5,684 bases of DNA from Hyphomonadaceae bacterium (GCA_016791325.1 JAEUMU010000090.1:1-5684), one strand, 5' to 3'; shown: positions 1-3,545, counted from the first letter of the stretch. Numbers and translations are program-made. The notes: generated by a model from the sequence alone, not told the origin.

Positions 1-282
1 GTTGAAACTGGCGTGCGCGTGATCGAGTTGCGCGCGCCAGAAGCGCGTCCCGCGCCGCCAGCGCCGCCCGCCGCTTCCGCGCCGCCAAGCCCGCCGAGCG
101 CGCCAGCGCCGCCGGCGCCGCCCATGTTCGCGCCAGCGCCCGCAGGCGTGATGCTGATTTCCGGCTTCGAGATCGCGGCGCAATTGCCCGATCAGCGCTG
201 GCTGGTGATGCGTCAGGGCCGCAATTGGGAGGAGATCGGCTGGATCGCGCGCGCGGCTTCATCAATATCGTGGCGGTGCTGA
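1..282 (+). CDS. Sensor-kinase-like periplasmic fragment, open at the left edge and cut at about 255
   Basis: The frame is open from base 1 (VETGVRVIEL...) and ends at a TGA at 280-282. It has an Ala/Pro-rich linker of about 30 residues and then SGFEIAAQLPDQRWLVMRQ. That segment resembles the end of the periplasmic sensor domain of alphaproteobacterial histidine kinases, where an L-x-DGRWL-type strand comes just before the second membrane helix. Codon use is strongly GC3-biased up to about base 255. The last codons (TCA TCA ATA TCG TGG CGG TGC) look non-coding, so the true gene probably stops at a rearrangement junction near 245-265. From about 213 it runs head-on into the minus-strand kinase fragment. 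No membrane helix, HAMP, HisKA or ATPase region is present. It may be the second half of that same kinase in inverted orientation, or an unrelated gene end. The family assignment is by pattern only. Confidence 0.45.
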   Translation, partial: VETGVRVIELRAPEARPAPPAPPAASAPPSPPSAPAPPAPPMFAPAPAGVMLISGFEIAAQLPDQRWLVMRQGRNWEEIGWIARAASSISWRC

Positions 283-728
283 TCCAGCAGGCGGCGCGCT
301 TCGGCGCTGCGGCTCATCGCTTCATCGACATGGCGGCGCACCTCCGCGTCGAGCTCACGCACGCGAAACACGAACACATCGCTGCGCACCACGTTGGCGG
401 CGGCGACGCGCACCTGCGCCGGCTCGAGCCCAAGCCCGCGCGCGACACGCCCGCGGACGGGCGCCATCTCCGCCACAGTCTGCGCGCGTGGGGGCTGGGC
501 CTGCACGCGCCAAGCCATGGCGCCGTTCGCCATCGGGCGGCGATTGGCGATGGCGTATTCATAGCCGCGCGTGAACTGCGCCGTCACCTCATCCGCGCGC
601 ATAACCGCCGGCGGGCGCGGCGGCAGCCACACGACAATCGCCAGCACGGCGATGAAGGCGGCCGCCAGCGCCAGCGCCACCATCGCTCCGAGATATGCTG
701 CGATCGGGAGCCCGCGCGCCAATTTCAT
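213..728 (-). CDS. N-terminal part of a sensor histidine kinase, truncated before the kinase domain
   Basis: Translation starts at ATG 728-726, which overlaps the response regulator stop as TGATG. This gives 171 residues with no ribosome binding site of its own, so initiation is probably coupled. Residues 7-35 are one long hydrophobic helix (AAYLGAMVALALAAAFIAVL...). The extracytoplasmic stretch after it contains VRGRVARGLGLEPAQVRV and SDVFVFRVREL, in the style of sensor-kinase periplasmic domains. Residues 122-160 or so are charged and helical, possibly coiled coil. A complete kinase would continue with a second helix, HAMP, HisKA and HATPase_c for a further 280 or so residues. All of these are absent, and the frame ends in QPISSQLRP opposite the plus-strand fragment. 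As it stands it cannot phosphorylate the regulator. The position downstream of an OmpR-type regulator is the normal place for its partner kinase, which supports the call. Confidence 0.6.
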   Translation of the reverse strand: MKLARGLPIAAYLGAMVALALAAAFIAVLAIVVWLPPRPPAVMRADEVTAQFTRGYEYAIANRRPMANGAMAWRVQAQPPRAQTVAEMAPVRGRVARGLGLEPAQVRVAAANVVRSDVFVFRVRELDAEVRRHVDEAMSRSAEARRLLDQHRHDIDEAARAIQPISSQLRP

Positions 729-1450
729 CACGCGCCCGGCTTCACGGCGAACACATAGCCTTCGCCACGCACAGTGCGGATGATTTCCGGCCCGCCCTCG
801 CGCTCTAGCTTGCGGCGCAGGCGGCTTACCTGCACGTCCACAGCACGATCGAACACCTCGCCGTCGTTATCGAACGCCATGTCGAGCAGCTGCTCACGCG
901 AGAGCACGCGATGAGGCCGCTCCACGAAGGCGCGCAACAAGCGAAACTCCCCGGCCGAAAGCGGGATCACCACGCCGTCTGGATCGTGCAGTTCGCGCCG
1001 TGCGGCATCGAACTTGAAACCGGCAAAGCGCACCTGCTCGCCCGCGGGCGGGCCTTCATTATCACGCGCCCGGCGCAGCACGGCGCGCGCGCGCGCCACC
1101 AGCTCACGCGGGTTACAGGGCTTGGCGAGGTAATCGTCGGCGCCGATCTCAAGGCCGACGATACGGTCCGCATCATCGCCCAAGGCTGAAAGCATGATGA
1201 TCGGCGGGCGGCCCTTGCCGGAGAGCCGCTTGCAGGCTGAGAGCCCATCCTCCCCCGGCATCATCAGATCGAGCACGATTAGATCGGCGCCCGTCGCGTT
1301 GAGGGCGCGCTCCATCGCGGGGACGTCCTTGGCGGCGGTGGCGGAAAAGCCGGCGCGCGCAAACACATCGACGAGGCCGTTGCGGATTTCGGCGTCGTCA
1401 TCGACGATCAGCACGCGCGGCGGCGCAGAAGGCTCGGTCATGGCCGTCAT
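728..1450 (-). CDS. OmpR/PhoB-family two-component response regulator
   Basis: This is a cytoplasmic DNA-binding regulator of 240 residues. The receiver domain (residues 10-125 or so) shows the acidic pair in VLIVDDDAEI, the phospho-acceptor Asp in IVLDLMMPGEDG, the switch Ser in IIMLSALGDD and the conserved Lys in DDYLAKPCNPREL. The C-terminal winged helix (residues 140-235 or so) shows LSAGEFRLLRAFVERP, VLSREQLLDMAF, the recognition-helix region RAVDVQVSRLRRKLE and the wing IIRTVRGEGYVF. The start is uncertain. ATG 1450 is used here and ATG 1441 would give 237 residues. Neither has a Shine-Dalgarno sequence. A GTG at 1519 in the same frame would add 23 atypical residues and sits only 3 nt after AGGAGG. 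The regulator overlaps the truncated sensor gene by one base. It is divergent from the EF-hand gene, which is a plausible target, although that is inference. No specific orthologue is recognised. Confidence 0.93.
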   Translation of the reverse strand: MTAMTEPSAPPRVLIVDDDAEIRNGLVDVFARAGFSATAAKDVPAMERALNATGADLIVLDLMMPGEDGLSACKRLSGKGRPPIIMLSALGDDADRIVGLEIGADDYLAKPCNPRELVARARAVLRRARDNEGPPAGEQVRFAGFKFDAARRELHDPDGVVIPLSAGEFRLLRAFVERPHRVLSREQLLDMAFDNDGEVFDRAVDVQVSRLRRKLEREGGPEIIRTVRGEGYVFAVKPGA

Positions 1451-1451
1451 G

Positions 1452-1514
1452 TTAGGACGCGCGCGTCCCAGCCGACAGGGGCCCAAGCCCGACCAGACAC
1501 CAAACTCGCCGCAC
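1452..1514 (-). CDS. Possible 20-residue leader peptide ahead of the response regulator
   Basis: A GTG at 1514-1512 lies 8 nt after AGGAGG (1528-1523), the only strong ribosome binding site upstream of the regulator. The frame runs 20 codons (MRRVWCLVGL...) to a TAA at 1454-1452. One base later comes the regulator ATG (1450), which has no Shine-Dalgarno sequence. That geometry suits translational coupling or leader control. It is a different frame from the regulator. The alternative is that the site serves GTG 1519 in the regulator frame, but the spacing is short and the extension is unlike normal receiver N-termini. No homology is recognised. Confidence 0.3.
   Translation of the reverse strand: MRRVWCLVGLGPLSAGTRAS
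1455..1468. promoter_or_regulatory. Perfect 14-bp palindrome at the regulator start
   Basis: GGACGCGCGCGTCC is a perfect palindrome that ends 5 bp before the ATG at 1450 and overlaps the end of the possible leader ORF. It could be an operator for autoregulation or a hairpin that affects initiation. GC-rich palindromes occur by chance more often in this composition, so function is unproven. Confidence 0.3.
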
Positions 1515-1563
1515 CGCACACTCCTCCTAAAGGCCGGCGCCCAGGGGTAGCGGGCCTCTGTTG

Positions 1564-1593
1564 CGCCAGTGTTTCAGCGCTGACGCACTGGCG
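1564..1593. promoter_or_regulatory. 30-bp nested palindrome in the divergent intergenic region
   Basis: The outer arms CGCCAGTG (1564-1571) and CACTGGCG (1586-1593) are exact inverted repeats. They are centred on a second perfect palindrome, TCAGCGCTGA (1574-1583), about the same axis, so 26 of 30 positions are symmetric. The element lies between the divergent response-regulator and EF-hand genes, 65 bp before the EF-hand ATG. It could be an operator for a dimeric regulator or a hairpin in a 5' leader. OmpR-type regulators usually prefer direct repeats, so a different factor is possible. Confidence 0.5.
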
Positions 1594-1658
1594 AAACCGG
1601 AGGCGGCGATGGTCTTCCCGCCTGAGCCCGCTCCTGGGCCTGAAGAGGGATTGCCAGC

Positions 1659-2318
1659 ATGACCAGATTTGCCTTGGCCCTGGGCTGCGCCGTCGTCGCC
1701 GTCACGGCGGCGGCGGGCGCCCAGGAACGCCACGTTATCCGCCTCGGCGGGGAAATGTCGCTCAATATGGACGCCGATGGCGACGGCTGGGTGACGCGCG
1801 CAGAAGCGGCCTCCGCCGCCGACCGCATGTTTCGCCAGATGGATGTGAACAATGACGGCCGGCTGACCGCGGCCGACCGTCCCGCCTTCGCCCCCGAAGC
1901 GCTACACTTAGAGAGCCAGGACGTGGAAATCGAGGAACTCACCGATGGCGGTCGGCGCATCATCGTTCGCCGCGGCGAGCCGGGTGCGGCCTCCCAGACC
2001 CAGCGGGACGTGGTGATCGTGCGTCGCGGCGAGGGCGCAGCCGCGCCGGCGGCCCCAGGCGCTCCGCCAGCTGCGCCGCAGCCCCCGCACGCGCCCGCCG
2101 CGCCCCACCCGCCCATGTTCATGATGATGATCGCCAGCAGCCAGGAGGCAGACCTAGATGGCGATGGCGCGCTCTCGGCCGAGGAGTTCCGGGCCCAGCA
2201 GCTGCGCTTCTTCGACGCCGGCGACGCCAACGGCGATGGGCGCGTCCGCATGGAGCCCCCGCCCCGGCCCCCGGCCCCGCCGCAACCCCCAGCTCCGCCG
2301 GCGCCGCCGCGGCGCTAA
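1659..2318 (+). CDS. Secreted EF-hand calcium-binding protein with Pro-rich linkers
   Basis: The protein has 219 residues and starts at ATG 1659, 8 nt after AGAGGGA (1644-1650). Residues 1-21 form a Sec signal peptide with likely cleavage at AGA|QE, so the protein is periplasmic or secreted. Four EF-hand loops can be seen: DADGDGWVTRAE (38-49), DVNNDGRLTAAD (62-73), DLDGDGALSAEE (165-176) and a degenerate one at 189-200 (DANGDGRVRMEP) where position 12 is Pro instead of Glu/Asp. The two EF pairs are separated by about 90 residues containing two VRRGE-type repeats and an Ala/Pro-rich linker with PPMF. The C-terminus is a Pro/Arg tail of about 20 residues. The expected role is calcium binding in the envelope, with no catalytic domain. 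It is divergent from a two-component regulator, which raises the possibility of calcium-linked control, by inference only. No terminator separates it from the first 30-residue peptide gene 104 bp downstream. Confidence 0.9.
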   Translation: MTRFALALGCAVVAVTAAAGAQERHVIRLGGEMSLNMDADGDGWVTRAEAASAADRMFRQMDVNNDGRLTAADRPAFAPEALHLESQDVEIEELTDGGRRIIVRRGEPGAASQTQRDVVIVRRGEGAAAPAAPGAPPAAPQPPHAPAAPHPPMFMMMIASSQEADLDGDGALSAEEFRAQQLRFFDAGDANGDGRVRMEPPPRPPAPPQPPAPPAPPRR

Positions 2319-2327
2319 TGCGAGGAG

Positions 2328-2343
2328 TGTGCCCGCGGTCACA
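2328..2343. promoter_or_regulatory. CRP/FNR-superfamily-like palindrome before peptide gene 1
   Basis: TGTGC-N6-TCACA matches the CRP-type consensus TGTGA-N6-TCACA with one mismatch (C at 2332). It starts 10 bp after the EF-hand stop and ends 79 bp before the ATG of peptide gene 1, where an activator or repressor site could act. It could also be a chance match. A related half-site pair lies before peptide gene 5. Confidence 0.35.
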
Positions 2344-2350
2344 GCGGCGG

Positions 2351-2379
2351 ACGCATCCAATCCCTATGATCGACGCATC
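2351..2379 (+). promoter_or_regulatory. Paired ACGCATC motifs in the leader of peptide gene 1
   Basis: ACGCATC occurs at 2351-2357 and 2373-2379, 22 bp apart. The same heptamer occurs once in the leader of peptide gene 2 (2605-2611) and once in that of gene 3 (2921-2927). Its recurrence only in these leaders suggests a shared promoter or regulatory element. Genes 4 and 5 lack it: gene 4 is cotranscribed with gene 3, and gene 5 has a different upstream palindrome. No convincing -35/-10 pair was found. Confidence 0.3.
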
Positions 2380-2422
2380 AAGAGATCAAAGACGCCGCCA
2401 AAACTGGAAAGGAGACGATCCC

Positions 2423-2515
2423 ATGACGAAACTTCTCACCATCGCCCTCGCCGTGGCCCTGTTCGCTCCGGCCGTTTTGGCGACGCTTAACCAAGCCGCC
2501 TTGATCGTCGCCTGA
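2423..2515 (+). CDS. 30-residue peptide, copy 1 of a tandem five-member family
   Basis: The ATG lies 8 nt after AGGAG (2410-2414), and the frame has 30 codons ending in TGA. Residues 1-20 look like a short Sec signal peptide: MTK start, hydrophobic core 4-14, ALFAP with a helix-breaking Pro16, then VLA at 18-20. Cleavage after Ala20 would release TLNQAALIVA. An uncleaved single membrane helix is the alternative. Residues shared by all five copies are M1, K3, A10, L13, F14, A15, P16, A20, L22, Q24, A25, A26, I28 and A30. The coding call rests on this conservation, the exact common length, the use of three different stop codons across copies and a ribosome binding site before each. The copy has its own terminator 34 nt after the stop. 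No known family is recognised. Confidence 0.85.
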   Translation: MTKLLTIALAVALFAPAVLATLNQAALIVA

Positions 2516-2549
2516 TCCCCCAAACCCGCCTGCGACGGTCAAACAGGAG

Positions 2550-2580
2550 GGCGCGGACCCCACAAGGTCCGCGCCTTTTT
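2550..2580 (+). terminator. Intrinsic terminator of peptide gene 1
   Basis: A perfect 10-bp stem, GGCGCGGACC (2550-2559) with GGTCCGCGCC (2566-2575), closes a 6-nt loop (CCACAA) and is followed by five T. The stem core is shared with the other array terminators. Confidence 0.93.
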
Positions 2581-2601
2581 GCTTGCCGGCGCGCGCCCTA
2601 C

Positions 2602-2647
2602 AAAACGCATCGGCGCCTTGCATAATTTTCATCGCCGCCGCGCATCT
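2602..2647 (+). repeat. Leader element of peptide gene 2, similar to that of gene 3
   Basis: The ordered words AAAACGCATC (2602), CTTGC (2617), AATTT (2624) and CGCATCT (2641) recur in the leader of gene 3 at 2918, 2929, 2941 and 2955 with near-equal spacing. This points to duplication of a whole unit, promoter included, rather than of the coding sequence alone. CATAAT at 2621-2626 resembles a -10 box, but no good -35 is found at the right distance. Confidence 0.45.
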
Positions 2648-2667
2648 GATTTTCAACCTCGCGGCAT

Positions 2668-2702
2668 CTCTCAATCAAACGCCGACACAAAGTGTTTGAG
2701 AG
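2668..2702 (+). promoter_or_regulatory. Possible hairpin covering the ribosome binding site of peptide gene 2
   Basis: CTCTCAA (2668-2674) is the exact reverse complement of TTGAGAG (2696-2702). The right arm includes most of the ribosome binding site GAGAGGGA (2698-2705) for the ATG at 2712. Pairing would hide it. An overlapping alternative pairing, CAAAC (2676-2680) with GTTTG (2694-2698), would leave it partly free. The stem is short and no other copy clearly has it. Confidence 0.25.
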
Positions 2703-2711
2703 GGATTTCAG

Positions 2712-2804
2712 ATGACCAAGATGTTTAGTTTCGCCGCCGCTTTCGTTTTGTTCGCGCCGGTCGCGGCTGCGGTGTTGCTGCAAGCTGCCCAAATCGTCGC
2801 CTAG
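2712..2804 (+). CDS. 30-residue peptide, copy 2 of the tandem family
   Basis: The ATG lies 6 nt after GAGAGGGA (2698-2705), and 30 codons end in TAG. It begins MTKMFS, has a hydrophobic core FAAAFVLFAP and an AAA small-residue site at 18-20. The predicted tail is VLLQAAQIVA, with Gln at position 27 as in copy 3, where copies 1, 4 and 5 have Leu. It is a monocistronic unit bounded by the terminator of gene 1 upstream and its own terminator 32 nt after the stop. An inverted repeat in its leader may mask the ribosome binding site. Function is unknown. Confidence 0.86.
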   Translation: MTKMFSFAAAFVLFAPVAAAVLLQAAQIVA

Positions 2805-2836
2805 CCCTGCCTGCCAAAACTGCCGGCGACGATGTG

Positions 2837-2866
2837 AAAGCGCGGACCTGACCGGTCCGCGCTTTT
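2837..2866 (+). terminator. Intrinsic terminator of peptide gene 2
   Basis: GCGCGGACC (2840-2848) pairs with GGTCCGCGC (2854-2862) around a 5-nt loop (TGACC). The stem extends by AAA/TTT and runs into TTTT. The stem core is the same as in terminators 1 and 5. Confidence 0.93.
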
Positions 2867-2917
2867 GCTTTGTACGCACGCCGACGCGGCTGAGATTTCC
2901 CGCATTGCGCTGCGAAA

Positions 2918-2961
2918 AAAACGCATCACTTGCGCATCCGAATTTCGCTCCTCCCGCATCT
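2918..2961 (+). repeat. Leader element of peptide gene 3, similar to that of gene 2
   Basis: AAAACGCATC, CTTGC, AATTT and CGCATCT occur in the same order and with spacing within a few bases of the element at 2602-2647. The ATG follows 50 nt after the element here and 65 nt after it for gene 2, so insertions or deletions lie downstream of the shared part. The rest of the 2867-3010 gap holds nothing else recognisable apart from the ribosome binding site. Confidence 0.45.
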
Positions 2962-3010
2962 ACAAATCAGACAACAGCAACACCGCACGTAAAGCTCAAG
3001 GGGAACGCAA

Positions 3011-3103
3011 ATGACCAAGACTTTCAGCATCGCCGCCGCACTGGTTCTGTTCGCGCCGCTCGCCATGGCTGTGCTTATCCAGGCCGCGCAGATCCTCGCT
3101 TAA
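3011..3103 (+). CDS. 30-residue peptide, copy 3 of the tandem family
   Basis: The ATG lies 7 nt after AAGGGG (2998-3003), and 30 codons end in TAA. It begins MTKTFS, has core IAAALVLFAP and an AMA site at 18-20. The predicted tail is VLIQAAQILA, closest to copy 2 and the only copy with Leu29. No terminator follows. Copy 4 starts after a 33-nt gap, so the two form a two-gene operon. A longer frame covering this stretch on the same strand is out of phase and lacks the family pattern. Confidence 0.86.
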   Translation: MTKTFSIAAALVLFAPLAMAVLIQAAQILA

Positions 3104-3136
3104 TCCATCAACGCCACATGAAGAGGAGAAGAGGTT

Positions 3137-3229
3137 ATGAGAAAGCTCATCGCCATCCTCGCGGCGATCGTGCTGTTCGCGCCCGTCGCCTATGCGAGCC
3201 TATACCAAGCTGCCCTTATCGTCGCCTGA
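3137..3229 (+). CDS. 30-residue peptide, copy 4, second gene of a bicistron
   Basis: The ATG lies 8 nt after GAGGAG (3123-3128), and 30 codons end in TGA. This is the most divergent copy. It starts MRKLIA instead of MTK, adding a second positive charge to the n-region, and has Tyr19 before Ala20 and a predicted tail SLYQAALIVA. The LFAP core, QAA and final Ala are intact. It shares its transcript with copy 3 and ends at a terminator 30 nt after the stop. The added charge and Tyr residues may mean a partner role to copy 3, but that is speculation. Confidence 0.86.
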   Translation: MRKLIAILAAIVLFAPVAYASLYQAALIVA

Positions 3230-3259
3230 GCCCTCTCCCAAAGAGGCGGCGATAGCGCC

Positions 3260-3297
3260 AAGGCGCGGATCCTCCCCCAGGATCCGCGCCTTTCTTT
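3260..3297 (+). terminator. Intrinsic terminator of the gene 3-4 operon
   Basis: A 14-bp stem (3260-3273 with 3279-3292) closes a CCCCC loop and is followed by TTTCTTT. The core GCGCGGATCC/GGATCCGCGC differs from the other array terminators (GCGCGGACC/GGTCCGCGC), and the matching change is present in both arms, so pairing is kept. Confidence 0.93.
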
Positions 3298-3298
3298 G

Positions 3299-3314
3299 CG
3301 TGACGCTCGTCACG
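3299..3314. promoter_or_regulatory. GTGA-N6-TCAC palindrome before peptide gene 5
   Basis: CGTGACG-CT-CGTCACG is a 16-bp palindrome with 7-bp arms and contains GTGA-N6-TCAC, the core of CRP/FNR-superfamily sites. It sits between terminator 4 and gene 5, ending 66 bp before that ATG. It could be an operator for the gene 5 promoter or an additional RNA hairpin. Confidence 0.4.
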
Positions 3315-3380
3315 GCGGTCCAGCGCCGGCGGGTCTAGCTTGAACACATCGAAGTTCACGACCGCCAGGGAGACACGCCA

Positions 3381-3473
3381 ATGACCAAGATGTTCTGCAT
3401 CGTCGCCGCGTTAGCGCTGTTCGCCCCGGCCGCGTTCGCTGTGCTCAACCAAGCTGCTTTGATCGTCGCGTAA
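3381..3473 (+). CDS. 30-residue peptide, copy 5 of the tandem family
   Basis: The ATG lies 7 nt after AGGGAGA (3367-3373), and 30 codons end in TAA. It begins MTKMFC and carries the only Cys in the family, at position 6 in the hydrophobic core, where it cannot be a lipobox cysteine. The core is IVAALALFAP, the small-residue site AFA at 18-20 and the predicted tail VLNQAALIVA, which differs from copy 1 only in the first residue. It is a separate unit with its own upstream palindrome and a terminator 38 nt after the stop. It converges on the GH16 gene, with only 49 bp between the two stop codons. Confidence 0.86.
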   Translation: MTKMFCIVAALALFAPAAFAVLNQAALIVA

Positions 3474-3511
3474 CTTGCCTCGCCCGCCTTGTTCGGCGTC
3501 GATCGCTACGG

Positions 3512-3545
3512 AGCGCGGACCCTCACCGGTCCGCGCTTTCCGTTT
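3512..3545 (+). terminator. Intrinsic terminator of peptide gene 5, overlapping the end of the GH16 gene
   Basis: AGCGCGGACC (3512-3521) pairs with GGTCCGCGCT (3528-3537) around a 6-nt loop (CTCACC) and is followed by TTTCCGTTT. The loop contains the stop codon of the convergent GH16 gene (TGA on the minus strand, 3525-3523), and the right arm encodes that protein's last residues. Confidence 0.85.

Noticed and set aside
1..246. Minus-strand continuation of the kinase frame through the left edge
   Set aside because: The kinase frame meets a TGA at 213-215. The other open minus frame is Arg/Trp-rich and looks like the antisense of the Pro-rich plus-strand linker.
1574..2251. 225-codon minus-strand ORF opposite the EF-hand gene
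   Set aside because: It is a Ser/Ala/Arg-rich antisense shadow. The plus strand carries canonical EF-hand loops, a signal peptide and a ribosome binding site.
2366..2381. Possible FNR/FixK box (TGAT...ATCA) before peptide copy 1
   Set aside because: The half-sites are 6 bp apart rather than the 4 bp required for TTGAT-N4-ATCAA, and the left half is ATGAT.
2154..2490. ORFs of 65-110 codons over the end of the EF-hand gene and the first peptide gene, both strands
   Set aside because: They are high-GC shadow frames of the EF-hand coding sequence with no independent signals.
2905..3255. Plus-strand 116-codon ORF over peptide copies 3 and 4
   Set aside because: It is out of phase with both peptide genes, has Arg/Pro/His-rich composition and no ribosome binding site. 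The 30-residue frames explain the conservation instead.
2423..3473. Peptides as lipoproteins
   Set aside because: Only copy 5 has a Cys, at position 6 within the core, and no lipobox is present in any copy.
2423..3545. CRISPR-like or simple tandem DNA repeat
   Set aside because: The units are unequal in length and diverged at DNA level. Conservation is at codon level and in the terminator stems, so these are paralogous genes, not a repeat-spacer array.
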